Positions 32,592 through 44,727 of a stretch of DNA of 64,000 nucleotides are shown one piece after another. Origin of the DNA: Roridomyces roridus (Eukaryota > Basidiomycota > Agaricomycetes > Agaricales > Mycenaceae); NCBI GenBank assembly GCA_029378245.1, contig JARKIF010000056.1, forward strand, positions 1 to 64,000. Reading direction: 5' to 3'. The notes under the pieces were generated by a model. It made no database searches. It was not told where the DNA came from and worked only from the letters and a program-made list of their open reading frames with translations. The position numbers were made by a program, and so were the translations under genes. The stretch's first letter is position 1; every line of letters starts with the position of its first letter.

Positions 32592-34787
32592 TCAAGCCCA
32601 AGTCTCCTTGATCAACGCCGCCGCGCGCTCAGCCAAAATGTAGATCTGAGCTTGCGGAAAGCCCGCGGAGGCAAACGGCTGTCGGCTGGTAAGCGAAATA
32701 GCTCCCGCACACAAGTGCAATGGAGGGAGACATACCAAAACAGACCCATCCACGACACGCAGTCCCTGCACCTTCTTAACCTTCAGATCCGGCCCAACAA
32801 CACCAGCGTCCTCATCTGCTCGCGAGATACGCGCGGTCGAGACAGGATGTCTGATCGTATTCGCGTACTTGCGAATGTACGCCTCGATGGCGGCGTCGTT
32901 CGTGAGGGCTGCGACTTCGTCGGACGGCTCGCCGAGAAACCCCGTCCAGGCTGGTGCTGAGAAGAACTTGTGGATGGTCTTGAACCCGCTGATCATCGTG
33001 CCGATGTCGAAGGCAGTTGAGAGGAAGGCGGGGTTGATCGCCGGGTGGTCGAATGCCGAGGTGCCAAGGATGTCGACTGAGCCAGCTAAATAACAAGATT
33101 AGTGAACCAAGAAGATCACCAAACGGAACACGAACAGGAAGTCGGAGATTGGAGTACGGCCGAGACTGAAATCCAGTCACCCTCGGTGGGCGGGCTCTGC
33201 CCCGGGTTTGGCACAAAAGTGTTCACGAACATCCACAAGAAGTGTGCCGAGTCTGGGCCGGCGGCAGGATCGCGGGCTCCTTCGAGCAACCTGGTCATTT
33301 CCGCCTCCTGGAGCCGCAAGAAAGCGATCGTATTGTAACGCGCCGCACCGGCGGCAAACCCCGTCTTGCTCTTGGCATACTCTGCCATCGCAGAACTGAG
33401 ATTAGCTGGGTCGCGGAGGTGCGACGCGAGTGTCGGCGCGTTGGCACGCCATTGGTAAAAGATGAAGGGCTGGTCTTGGAGATGCTGCCCAACGTCGGGG
33501 AGGTCGACAAGTTGGGCCACACCTGCGCGGTCGAGAACAGCTTTGGGTCCGATACCGGAGAGCTGGAGAATTTGTGGAGTTCCAATCGCACCAGCGCAAA
33601 GTATGACTTGGTGGATTTTTAGAATTGGAAGAAGAACGCAAGGACGCGACGCTCACCTTCCTTCTTGGCAGTTATCTTTGTGGATATACCATTAGCGGTC
33701 TGCGCCGTCTCCACGACGCGAAAGTCAACGCCCCCCACCTCCGTCGGAGCAAGACGTGTGACATGAGTGGACAAGAGCAAGTCAATGTTGTCGCGCGCCT
33801 CCAACGCGGGGTTCAAGAACGCCGTCGACGAGCTACTCCGCTGGCCATCGCCTACGGTGGTATGGATCCAACCGAGACCCAAGCAGTCTCCAGAATTCAG
33901 ATCGTGCTTCCACGGGAACTCGTTCTTGAGCTGTTTGGACGCCTCTTTAACGCGCTGGTCGAGCTCAGACGGCTCGGCAACGAGAGAGGTCTTGAGAGGC
34001 CCGTGCCCGTGAGCGGTGGGGTCGTATTCACCGTCGTTGCCGTTCCAGGCCTGAACATGGCTTTCGTTCTGAACCCGAATTAGACCGAGGCGCAAAGAGA
34101 CAGAATCGATGACAAACCATCTTGGCATACTTGTCCAGTGCCGACCACGACCAGCCCGGGTCACCAGAAACTTCTGCAAGCCGATCAAAGTCGTTCTTGG
34201 GTCCACGGATATAGACGAGGTTGTCTATAATTGCGTCAACGATGAGTTCCGAAGCCAGGAAGCTGCCTACTGATGTTGCTGCAGCCGCCGACGACGAAGC
34301 CGCGGGGAAACTCAACGACACGCGAGCCCAGTCCTTCCTGGGCGGTCGTTTTATAGTCTGAGACGCAAATTCAGTTTGAGCCGTGGTCCGGCGTGGTCGA
34401 GAAGAAGGAAATGACGGACTCCAGTCAAATTTGGTTCCGGAGGCCCGACCAGCGAGGAAAGGCATTCGGAGCACATCAGAACCCTCTTCATTGTCACTGG
34501 AAATGCTCAAAAGTGGCTAGAAAGCGGAGTACGATAGGACACACGACAGTCCGGCCTCGATGACGAGCACTTTAAACGCCGGATTTTCGGCAAGTCTTGC
34601 TGCGACGACCGCGCCAGCCTACACAAGTCAATGACAAGTCGCACCAGCGAAATGTATGCATACATTTCCGGCTGGATATAGGGTTAGCCTCGAGGCATAA
34701 AGAACCAGCTACCAAAGCCTCACCTCCGACGACGATGAAGTCGTAGTCGCTCGACAATTCATTGGGTTGGCGGTATATCTTGCCCAT
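32592..34787 (-). CDS. GMC1: GMC-family FAD oxidoreductase
   Basis: The ATG at 34787 opens MGKIYRQPNELSSDYDFIVVG. An 8-base microexon (34665-34672) followed by AGAVVAARLAENP completes the FAD-binding GAGNAG motif. Then [64 protein letters not shown] and near the C-terminus IRHPVSTARIS and GLRVVDGSVLPFASAGFPQ (stop 32592-32594). The layout is that of aryl-alcohol/glucose oxidase relatives. The first active-site His region (HPVSTA) is present, but the position of the second His (AHTQ in aryl-alcohol oxidase) reads GFPQ. No signal peptide is seen. It is head-to-head with K4 and nearly identical in plan to GMC2. Confidence 0.85.
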
Positions 34788-35426
34788 ATTGAGTTGGGTT
34801 TCGCTATTCGTATAGACGGGCAGGAGATTGAATAAAGCTCGGATGGCCAAGTCGCTCCAGAAGTACTAAAGCTCGGATCGCCGAGTCGCCCCATTAGATT
34901 GGAATACGAGCGCGGGGATCGTCATGTTGATGCTTGAGGAACGAACGCTGGATGCAGGAGCCACTAGCGTTTCCGGTTCTCTCCCGCTGTGGGCGCCGAC
35001 TGTGACTTTGACCTCTTCTTCACAGGCCATCAGCGGCAAACGGCTTGCATCATTGATGACTGTGATCCTTTCCCGCTTCGCCATCCATCGTTTCGGACAA
35101 CGCTCAAGCGCTCAAGAGTCAACTGGGATGTCCCCCCTCAGAGTAAAACGGTCCAAACAACTTCAAGCCCGCTCGGATTGAAAGTCTCGTGAAGAATGGA
35201 TGCGCATATCGCCGAACAAAAGACTCGGAGGTTATTGTATTCGAGGATAAGGTTGTCCGACCTCTGTTGTTTATTCTATGAAAGTCGAGTGGGCGTCTGA
35301 CTCTTCCTTGCCTAATCCCTCACCATCTCCGAGCGTCAGGCGTCCCCGCGAACCAAATTGTGCGTAAAGGCACATGGGCGATGCGTGTCCTCGTTCTTTC
35401 TTGGCTTACCTGAATTGTAGTGTTCA
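34788..35426. other. Divergent intergenic region GMC1/K4
   Basis: 639 bases between two start codons pointing outward. Near 34845-34905 a short imperfect tandem repeat (GATCCGAGCTTTA-type unit) is present. No gene is seen. The same head-to-head GMC and K layout occurs at 54996-55500. Confidence 0.4.
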
Positions 35427-36823
35427 ATGGATACCCCAGAACAGCCTCAATCTCTTGCAGATGTCCAAGAGCCTCTATCGAACATGGAAATTCTTTGGCG
35501 AGCACAACAGCGGCATGATCAAGGCCTGCTGCCTGAAACCGAACTGTTCTGGCAAGAACATTATACATGGCTCAAGGACTCGGGATACTTGCTACGGTCC
35601 AGATACTCTCCGGATCGAATTCCAGTCAAAAAACCCATCAACATTTTTCATGAAGACGACGAAGATATTGAGCCACCGGTGCGACTTTATTCTCATACCC
35701 TTACCTCCGGCTTTCTGAGTGCCCTCGAACTGTAGAAGCACACTGTGGCGGACGCCATCCGAATATCTGACGGCGCTCTTGTTCTCCTTAAGAAGTGCGA
35801 CCCCGCAAGCGAGCACGTCCCAGTATACCATGAAGATCGCGTACTGGAGATGCTTTCTTCGGGGCCTCTGGCGTCAGATCCCAGCAATCGTTGTATACGT
35901 ATGCTGAACATTCTCCCTGTCCCGGATGACCGCAAGTTTTCCGTCATTGTTCTGCCATTCCTATATGGGTGGGATTTGATTCCCTTTTCTACCGTTGGTG
36001 AAGTAGTGGAGTTCCTCTCTCAAGTCTTCGAGGTTCGTGCGCATTCTCTCAAATTTGTCTCATGTTTATCGTCGCCTCTTTCAGGGACTGCACTTCCTAC
36101 ACAAGAACCACATCTGGCATGGGTGAGTGGACTGAAATTTATTTTCTATCTTCCCGCTGACCGCTTGGCGTTCAGGGATATAAAAGACAACAACATTCTC
36201 ATGGACGCAACACCACTGTTACCGGAGCCGGCCCACCCATGGCGTCCCCGCCTTACCCGAAACCTGGCCCGCCGCACTCGCTTTAGGAATCGGCAACAGC
36301 ACCCAGTCAAATACTACTTGATTGATTTCGACCTCTCTGGCGTGCACGACCCTTCCTCGGGCCCCCCATTTATGCTCACTGGATATGGCGGGACTCGTAG
36401 AGTGCCCGAATTTGCAGTCCAAGAGCAGCCGTGCGATCCTTTCCCCGTCGACGTGTATTGCCTCGGGAATATGATCAAAGTATTCTTCACTGAGGTAAGT
36501 CCTGGGCTTTACGCGGATGACCGCCGACAAATTTCCCTCAGGGCGACGAGCTATACAGATCCGAGAAAATACCAGGTTTTGAATTCATGCAGGGTCTGGT
36601 GGCCAACATGATGAAGGAAGATCCTGCCAAGAGGTCGAATATGGAGGAAGTCGTCCGTCGATTTGATGAAATCAAGGGGGGCTTGAGTGGGTGGAAACTA
36701 CGATCCCGCTGTGCCCCTGTGGACGAGAGCCGCGTTTCGCGCATCTTCAAGTCTACTATTCATTGGACCCGCCAATTCTTCTACACCGTACGGAGGATCC
36801 CGGCCATTCCGACACCTTCATAA
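35427..36823 (+). CDS. K4: FunK1-like protein kinase, intact
   Basis: It runs from the ATG at 35427 (MDTPEQPQSLADVQ) to TAA 36821-36823, with four introns at the same places as in K3. Motifs: TELFWQEHYTWLKDSGYLL, LVLLKKCDPASEH (ATP Lys), ILPVPDDRKFSVIVLPF, IWHG + DIKDNNILMD (HGD), YLIDFDLSGVHDPSSGPP (DFD), GYGGTRRVPEF, CDPFPVDVYCLGNM, KEDPAKRSNMEEVVRRFD and a conserved tail RRIPAIPTPS. The N-terminal part differs most from K3, including an insert INIFHEDDED. The reading frame is clean. It is tail-to-tail with the FAD monooxygenase, 54 bases apart. Confidence 0.83.
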
Positions 36824-36877
36824 TTTGCTATCCTACATACAAAGGGTGTTTTACAGTCTACATATAATATGAATAAA

Positions 36878-38086
36878 CTAGAAGAAGAGAGACCGTACAT
36901 ATCCGCCACTGAACGAATCGACGATACCTGCCACATTGCGGGGCAAGACCTGACTCTTGAAAAGCGTAGCCACATCCTCTGCTGCATTCTGCCCAAAGAA
37001 GAGCTCCAAATTCAAAGCAGATTCATGCGCACTCTCAGTGGCACGATGGCGTATCAGCCTCTCGTATTTCTCCAATGATTTGCCCGCGATGAGATGCTTG
37101 GCCAGGTCCGTGGCGTCGGCCATTTCGAGATTAGCACCTTCTCCCGCGAACGGGCTCATAAGATGCGCTGCGTCACCCAACAAGACGATGTTGTCCGTGT
37201 TTGCCCGGGGCCTGCCATCGGAGGGTAAGGTGTAGATGGCCCGCAGTGTGGGGCGCTCTCCTGCGCGTACGAGCCCCCTGAGTTGTTTGTTCCAGCCCTC
37301 GAATTCTTCGAGTAAAAGCGTGATCCGCTCTGAAGGGTCCGCCGCAAGCGCGATGGCCGACGTGGTCACCCAGTCCTCCGGCACACGCAGAGCAATGTAC
37401 AGCATTATCCGCCCTTTGGAATCGTGCTGCGCCATGATGCCCTTGCGGTCCTCCAAGGCGAATAAAACACCCTCGTCGATGGGAGGTCCAAAGTGCGGGT
37501 CCTCGGCGAGGTTGACCTGGCTTTGGATGAAGGTGATGCCAGAGTAGACTGGCTGAACGCCAGGCCACACTAGCGAGCGTATGTGAGACGATGAACCATC
37601 CGCGCCGACTATAATGTCGATGCCCTCGGCGATTTCACCCGACTCGAATGCGATGGTGTATTTGCCGGTGGTGACATCCTTTCGCACCGCAGTCGCTTTG
37701 TGTGCCCAGTGGACGGTATTGGGTTCGAGAGACTCGAGAAGAAGGCCACGCAAATGTCCTGCATCGATTTCTCGGCTGTAGCATTCGCCTGGAGCGTCGT
37801 GGAGTAGAGTGCCCCTCTTATCGAGGACACGTATGTGGTGCCTAACAGGACGACATAGCTTGACGAACTGGGGGTGTAAGCCTGCTTCGCGCAGCGCTCG
37901 CTGACCACTCTCGTATTTGAGGTTCAGCAAGCCATCCAGTCCCGTGTGGGTGGACGCATCGGCGTCGGATTCGTATATGACGAAGGAAAGGTTGGCGCTT
38001 TTCCGAAGCTGGAGGATTCGAGCGAGTACGAGGCTGCCTAGTCCTGCGCCGACGATTGCGATGCGAGTGGTGGGAGAGGAAGGCAT
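36878..38086 (-). CDS. FAD-dependent monooxygenase, TetX-like
   Basis: This single 402-residue exon starts MPSSPTTRIAIVGAGLGSL (GxGxxG FAD fold). It includes the GADGSSSHIR segment (DG motif), LLGDAAHLMSPFAGEGANL (GD motif binding the ribityl chain) and a C-terminal helical region. The length matches bacterial TetX and salicylate-hydroxylase relatives. It probably hydroxylates a small aromatic or polycyclic substrate using NAD(P)H and oxygen in the cytosol. No signal peptide is seen. The lack of introns contrasts with most neighbours. It shares a 246-base divergent promoter with Ndc1. Confidence 0.88.
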   Translation of the reverse strand: MPSSPTTRIAIVGAGLGSLVLARILQLRKSANLSFVIYESDADASTHTGLDGLLNLKYESGQRALREAGLHPQFVKLCRPVRHHIRVLDKRGTLLHDAPGECYSREIDAGHLRGLLLESLEPNTVHWAHKATAVRKDVTTGKYTIAFESGEIAEGIDIIVGADGSSSHIRSLVWPGVQPVYSGITFIQSQVNLAEDPHFGPPIDEGVLFALEDRKGIMAQHDSKGRIMLYIALRVPEDWVTTSAIALAADPSERITLLLEEFEGWNKQLRGLVRAGERPTLRAIYTLPSDGRPRANTDNIVLLGDAAHLMSPFAGEGANLEMADATDLAKHLIAGKSLEKYERLIRHRATESAHESALNLELFFGQNAAEDVATLFKSQVLPRNVAGIVDSFSGGYVRSLFF

Positions 38087-38332
38087 ACAAGTTACTAGGC
38101 GCAGTCCCGGGCTAGGTCCAGTCTGGATGCTTGTTCATTGTCAAAAATACTGGCATCTCGAGTCCACATCGGACAGGGGTCCGGAGGAGAACGGCGTTGA
38201 ATATTCCGCTCCCGAGTATGTATATTCGGGAGGAGAGAGTTTCAGAGAGTTTGCATCGGAGGAGGAAGAGAGAGGTTGGAGAGAGGCTTCCGAGTCGAGG
38301 CTTTGATCCGTGATTCTCTTGCTCTTTCCTCC

Positions 38333-40688
38333 ATGGCGGCCAACACACCACGAAGCGCGTTTTCCGGTGTCCCGACGCCTATACGTGCCATAACAACGCC
38401 TCTCAGAAGCACAGTCGCGCCCCCAATCCCACCAGCTTCCGAGCTGTACGAGCCACTTGCCAAGGCAGTTTTGCGTCGTCGGCTGACGAACCGCATTTTC
38501 CTCTACACGTCGCTCATTTCAACTGTTGGCACCTCAATTTGGCTGTTTTGGACCGGCCGGCTTACTTTGACGCGTCTTTTCATCGCGTCTTTGACGCTCT
38601 GGGCGGGTGGCATCCTCCCGGTTATTCTCTTACGAAAATCGTATCTCACTGGTGCGCAACAAAGGAGAATCGGATTCGCCTTTCTGACTGGTTTTTATAA
38701 GTCACCCATACCACTGCACCGTCACCGCTGCTTCTGGTCCAAAAATCTCTTGCTCCGCCTTTGAGCTCACGAACGATGCATGCTCTACAAACGCATCTGT
38801 TTTCCGCTCTCTGCATCCTTGCCATTCACGCCAGCATTGACAATACACTCCCTGTATTCATAAAATCACGGTATTCGCTCTTCCTTATTTCCTGAACGGC
38901 AACTGACTCTTTCTTAGGAAGCACCCGTACACACCTCATCCTGTATTTGTTCTCTTGGCTCTCAGTCAAAGCATTCTCGCAGTTCTATACGTCCTGCGTT
39001 CAGTCTTGCGCGACGTCTGGGTCTTTCCTTTCCGCGTGCGTGTCCTGTCCATATCTTTTCCTTGGCTCATATGTGCTGTAGCGTCCATCGCTTACTCCGT
39101 CGGTCGCTGCTGTCCTAGGACCTGTCCTGCTCCCCGTCCTTGCGCTCCCCGTAGCGCTAATAGCTCTCTTCGTGGTTATACCCATTCTGCGGCGTTTGCC
39201 TGTCCTATCGTTGCTCCTCCGAGCCATACTTTACCCGCACGCCAGTGTACTTCGTTCTCTGGGTCGGGCATGGACCCTGGGTGTTCAGACCATGGGTGCC
39301 TGGGAGGTGGCAGCAGCTATCTGGGGATGGAGCATTGGCGAGGTATGCTCCTTTGGTCCCTTGCATTGCAGTACATTGACCCTTTTGATAGCCACTCCGC
39401 ACGACGCCGGCCGTACGCGCCCTTGTTTCGGGCATCTCTGTGGCTTCAACGCCTGCCCCGACACCCTCAGCTTCTTCGTCAGTCTTGTCAACACCTTCCT
39501 CGTTATCTCGCTCCTCCTTCCTCGCCCCAGCACCCCCGCCCTTCCCCGACACGCCTGCACCGGCCCCGATTTCCATTTACACACACCTCGCATACGCTGA
39601 GCTTCTTGCACTCGCTTCCTCCTCGGACAGTGGTGCCCTCAAAGTCCGCTCAGAAGCTTTCGACGTCGAGGGTGCGGTGTGGTCGCGACTTGCACGTGAG
39701 GCGCTCATCCTCATCGGGCGCGAATATCGTGTGCTTCTCGGCCGTGGCACGCCACCAGCCCCGGCAGCCCCTCCATCAAAACCCGCACAGGCGACAAACG
39801 TCCCTGCTACGCCCTCGCCTTTCAAGCCCTCTCTTCTAATCAAAGAAAACATATTTGCCAAGAAAACGGCATCATCGCCTGCTTCGAGGCTGGCAGACGC
39901 GTTGGCGAGCGGCGGTCCGGTGGAAGAGATCGTCGCGCCAGCTATGGAGAGCCTTGCAAAGGCGCCGATTCCGGTACCAGAGCTGCAGCTACAAAAATAT
40001 GTGCCTGATTGGCGATCGTATATCCCGGCGCCTCGGTTGCCCGCATGGGCCACTGCGCACCTCAACGCGGTGCTGGCGGTGTCGCTTCCTAGGGCGTGGA
40101 CGCAGCCACGCAAGGGTAGGGAGGTTGCAGGCTGGGTTCCGCGGCGGGAGTTGTGTATTGAGGCTATTGGGGGTTCGTGCTCATTCTTTCATTCTTTGCT
40201 CTCTATCATTGATTAATCTGCAATCATCTAGTGCTTTCGCATTTGACATGTGCGTCGCTGGCGGAGGATCGCTTCGGTGTCGTGCAGCGGGACATTCCAC
40301 GTGTGATTGAGGCGTTGTTGGAGTTCCTTGGTGCGGTGGAGGAGGCGCAGGAGGGGTTGAGGCCCAAGGGCACTGACAGTGGCTCCAAGGAGGGGGAGTT
40401 GTTGACGCCGGAGCAAGCTCAGAAGGAGGCGGCAGAGGCGGCGGATTTGATTGAAGCTAGGGCGGTGCTTGGGGATGTTGCGGATGGTGAGTCACGTCTC
40501 TTGTTCTTGTTCTTCCATGCCATTCTGTTCTTCTTCCATGCCTTCATGCTGATTGATTATTTCTTTGGCTAGCTTTGAAAGAAGGCGTTGCGCGGATTGT
40601 GCGTACGTTTGGGGACAAGCTGCGTGCTTTCAGATTCCCTCCACGGACGGCGGCGAGGCTGCAGGGTTTCGTTGATTATTGTGCGTAG
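38333..40688 (+). CDS. NDC1: Nucleoporin Ndc1
   Basis: The ATG at 38333 opens MAANTPRSAFSGVPTPIRA. After LYEPLAKAVLRRRLTNRIFLY come about six membrane spans (for example TSLISTVGTSIWLFW, LWAGGILPVILL, FVLLALSQSILAVLYVL, VALIALFVVIPILRRL), then a long cytoplasmic part rich in Pro/Ala/Ser and a C-terminal helical region (DRFGVVQRDIPRVIEALLEF, LKEGVARIVRTFGDKLR) ending at TAG 40686-40688. About six introns are seen. Ndc1 anchors nuclear pore complexes and, in fungi, the spindle pole body in the nuclear envelope. The order of spans and tail fits the family. The frame was followed across each junction and looks intact. Confidence 0.82.
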
Positions 40689-41335
40689 TGTGTGTATTGG
40701 GTTGGGGTCGGCTAGAAATCGAAACGCGAATTTATTGTCCTGACATTCAGGTCTGTGCCGAAGTGATCCCATCATTCCTGCCGTCTTGTCTATTTTCTTC
40801 TTCAAGCATTCCATCTTGAGCCTTCCATGTCGGCACCATCGTTTGTTCTGTATCTTGACTTGGCGTTCTTCTGATCATCCAACATTCCTCTTGACGACCG
40901 ACCGACAAGACGAATATGGCTAGCCATTTGAGAGGGCAAAGTTGGCTGACGGCTCAATGTGATTCAGTCCAACTACTGCTGCTGGAGCATCTTCGAAGAC
41001 TTGGACTTGGGCCTTCGCTGTTGATAGCAATCTCTTCTCACTCTTGTACCAGTGGAGCCAGGTCCTCCATACTCGTTTTCTCACCCTCCTCAAGCCTTGA
41101 CATGTGCATGATCTGTGTATTTGTCGATCAAATGCACGGAGGGTGGAACGCGGCCTACCGGCCTATCGCGGCCATGCACAATCATAATCTTCCTGCCACT
41201 GGCAGCACCAACCAACAATCCGCTTCCCTGTCTCATCGCCATCGCTGCATTTAGCATGATGCCGAGGACGCTTCAAACAGCGCACCCACCCTTCTTTCAG
41301 CTCCCTCCCTCCCTCCATCCCTTCTTTCGCCACCA
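40689..41335. other. Intergenic stretch, no supported gene
   Basis: This stretch lies between Ndc1 and the surface protein. A frame at 40916-41254 (+) has no recognisable content. Pyrimidine-rich promoter-like DNA (about 41285-41330) precedes the next ATG. Confidence 0.4.
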
Positions 41336-43192
41336 TGCACCCCTCGTGCTTCTACCCTCTTTCAATCGCGTTTCTTCTTCACATAATAATCCCACTTTCG
41401 TTTGCGCAGGAGGTTGCTACACCGTGCGTCCGAGTCTCTTTCCCCTTTCGTAGTTGGTCGTGTTGACGGGATGGCTAGCGTTAATGCTACGGTTTGTCAA
41501 ACTACAGAACTGAGCTGGCTAGGTGGATTCGGTGAGCAGGATTCCACTTTTCGGGCGACTTGTTCTGAAGAGATTGCGCAGGTCCTTGGGAATTGGTAAG
41601 ATCACCTTCTGCGGATTATTTGATTTTACAATGATTTTACATTGTAGAGGTCCGTAAGCGTCTCTTCATTGCACGAAAAATGCCGAAACCAAACCCAGAA
41701 TCGTCTCCGCGGCTCCACCGAACGATGTGATAGATGACCTTGGTACTACCCCCAACTTGACGTTCAGCTGGAAGGTCGAGCCGATAGACTTCAATGCGGG
41801 TGCGTATTACATTCTGGAGGGAGCGGACTCTCTTCTTAAAAGGCACTGGCGCTGAGACTCCGCGAATAGGGGAACCTGTTATTTTCCAGTTGACGGACGA
41901 GCTTGAGAACGTGGCGCAGTCTGCTCCGTTTACGATCCAACCGGCGGGATGTGAGTACATACGTACTTGTTTCGCTTCGTTTCGTATCTGATATCATCCC
42001 GTCTTGCGACAGTCCTTAGAGACGGGCTCTGCCCCGTCGGTAAGATCTCGCCGCCTGGTACGGGGAGCAGCGGAGGCGGCAATGGGTCGGGCGGAAGTAC
42101 AAGTACAAGTGCAACCCCGTCATCATCATCTCCGACGTTTTCCAGTTCCAGCACCCATTCGTCGCCGTCGCCATCACCATCGCCATCTCCAACATCCACT
42201 TCTTCCAGCTCCACTTCACTAATACTACCTCTTCCATCATCATCTTCCTCTCAAAGGTGAGCCTCAGCGCTGGGTTGATCGAGATAACATCTTGATGATA
42301 AAATTAAAATCAGTTCTGCCACCGCCGCCTCGTCCTCTTCCGCCTCGTCCATCGCCGGCAACGCCCTTACTCCGCCTGCCACTGAGCCCACCGTGGCACC
42401 CGGTGGTCTTGGGACCTCGACGGTGACTTCACTGCCGTCGGACACACTGACCAGGTGAGAATAACAACATCTATTTCGAATCCGAAACAATCATTCATTG
42501 ACGCGTATCTTTAGTTCAGACGGCGGTCAGTCGGGAACGTCTACCAGCTCCAACTTTGCTGCAAAAAAGAATGTGATGATGGCTCCAGTCATCGGGGGAA
42601 GCATTGCGGGTCTGCTGCTTGTCCTCGTCGCAGCGTTCTGCGTGATACGTTCGTGCCGGCGCCGGCGCGAGTCTAGACTCAAGGAAATGTCGTATCCGTT
42701 TGCTCTGGACGCAGGTAAGGTGCCATCTCCACTGCCATTCGCGCTGTCTGATTTGAGGCAGAAACTGGATCCACTCGTGGGATGAGAGGAAGAGTGGGCT
42801 ATCCAGCGAGTGTAGCCTCTTCGTGGGGGAACCACGGTGATCTTGCCGATCGTGCCTTCTCTCCTAGTTCCGAAGCTCTGCAGCAGCAGTGGGAGCCAGT
42901 ACAGCCCCAGGGGACCATCGAGTCGAGGTATCAAGCTGCCTTTGGTGGTCACGCGCATTCGGCTTCGCATCCCGCCGCAGATTGGAACGACCAGGACCAG
43001 GAGCGGATGAGGAGTCCGACGCCGAATGCGATGGTAGACATGGACCTGGGAGATCCAGTCATCGAGAGCCCGCGCTTGCATGCTAGTGAACTGACTCCCA
43101 TGTTCCAGGCTCCGAGGACCGAGGAGATGCCATCCTGGAGCATGATAGGACGTCAGACTATGGGCTATCCTCCACCTTACACGTCCAACTGA
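41336..43192 (+). CDS. Single-pass surface protein with Ser/Thr-rich stalk
   Basis: The ATG at 41336 opens a signal peptide (CFYPLSIAFLLHIIIPLSFA) followed by QEV. The extracellular part includes QLSWLGGFGEQDSTFRA, TFSWKVEPIDFNAGTGAET and GEPVIFQLTDELENVAQSA. A stalk of Ser/Pro/Thr repeats follows (about 42080-42250 and 42310-42460). One membrane helix (MMAPVIGGSIAGLLLVLVAA) with basic RSCRRRRESR after it sets the cytoplasmic side, a tail of about 170 residues ending YPPPYTSN (stop 43190-43192). This layout recalls cell-wall stress sensors (Mid2/Wsc-like) and a common agaricomycete surface-protein type; ligand and role are unknown. One short exon near 41640 is unresolved. Confidence 0.7.
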
Positions 43193-43669
43193 GCCTTTCT
43201 CCGTTCGTATCTATTTCTTCTGTGGACCCTACATACACAGCTGTCGATCTGCCTTTGAAATATACTTGTACCACCATATTGAGCGAGCTATTCCCCATTT
43301 GGACGTCGGCGGTCAAGGTTTGTCTTTATTTCGCCCATTGTCCCTCTTCATCCGAATCATCGCCACATGGCCCCTTTCATGCCCGCCTCCCTTTGTTCGA
43401 CCAGGCCACGTTGCGCAGAACTTGATAGGCGGCGCTGGTCCAACAAAGGGAGGGACAAAGCAATCGACATGGGCGATCAAAGCGACGGTCCGAGCTCGGC
43501 GACTGGAGCAAGATAAAAGGCGGACGCGGACGCTTGGGTTTCTTTGGTCTTGACTCTCCCCAACACGCACGCGTCTTTCCCCCACCGACTGACTGCGTAT
43601 TCTCCATCCAAATCGTATCTTGGCTCAACTCACTCACGACAACTCCTAACGACAACTCTTCGTTTCCTA
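43193..43669. other. Intergenic stretch, no supported gene
   Basis: The 3' end of the surface protein gene and the promoter of the next gene. Several short open frames overlap here on both strands without any motif. Confidence 0.4.
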
Positions 43670-44501
43670 ATGTATTTCCACAACGTCGCCACGGTATGCC
43701 ACTCTTCTCTCTGTGTCTCTAACTGCGGGATACTGAGCATTCTTTCAGCACCAGTGCATTCCGGATCGTCCCTCGATCATGAATGTGCCCTGGCAGCCTT
43801 TCCACCTGCAATCCGGCGTCCACTTCCAAGAGGCTGTGCCCCTCGTCGACGCACGCCCGTATCTCCAATACCTGCGCCTCTCCTCCGACCCTCTTCCGCG
43901 CCGCCAGATCGCTAGGCCCACTGGGCCAGTATATTTCAATGTCCCCAAGAACGGTGCCATCGAATACGTCTCTTCCTGGCCGCCCATCAGCATGCCCGAG
44001 GAGGTTGTGTCCCCGGACAACTCCCCTAGCGTGTATTACACCCCCATGTCGACTCCCACTCTCTGCGAGTCGCCAACCACTACCAGCAGCACGCTTTCCT
44101 CCCCTCAGACGAACCACTCCCTCTCCCTCACGGGCTCCCCAGTGGAGGTCAAGATCGCAGCGGAGGTGGACTCGACCGACGATGAGGAGAACCGCCCGCC
44201 CGTCGAGACCAAGCTCCTCGAGAACGTGGCTCCTCTTCGCCGTCTGCGCCCCATGTACTCCACCAGTCTCAAGGGCCTCGCCCGTCTGCGGCGCAACGCG
44301 CCCCCGGCTTTGAGCCTCGCAGTCTCAGAGGAGGAAGCCAACGACAGTGCCACTCGCTATATCCTCGAACTCGGGGACGTGGACGGACTGGTCAAGCCTT
44401 GTGCCCGGCTCGATTCTCTTCTCCTTCGTCGGGGGGATACTGAGGAGCAGCGTAGCCGATTGCTCGCTTTGCTCGTCAATGGTTGTGGGGTGGCGAATTG
44501 A
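43670..44501 (+). CDS. Unknown protein, about 259 residues
   Basis: A short first exon (43670-43693, MYFHNVAT) is joined over a 55-base intron to one long exon ending TGA 44499-44501. The product has VPWQPFHLQSGVHFQEA near the N-terminus, a middle part rich in Pro/Ser/Thr (SPDNSPSVYYTPMSTPT), an acidic patch (STDDEENRPP) and a basic and leucine-rich end (NVAPLRRLRPMYSTSLK, ARLDSLLLRRGDTEEQR). No signal peptide or membrane segment is seen. It looks like a largely disordered regulatory protein. Not recognised. Confidence 0.65.
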
Positions 44502-44727
44502 TTCCTTGGCTTGAATAAGATTTTTGGCTTGATGCATGTGATGACCTTTATGACTTTTCTTTCGTCTGTTACTTTAACTGCTGCTACTCGCCTTTTAATA
44601 TCGTGTATACTTGCTTGCTTGTTGCTTCCCAATCCATTGTAGCCTTACGTGTAACATTAATTGACCTGATCTTTCGCAAAGATGTGGTAAAGACATCACT
44701 GCCGATCGGCGGCCATCAAAAATAAAG

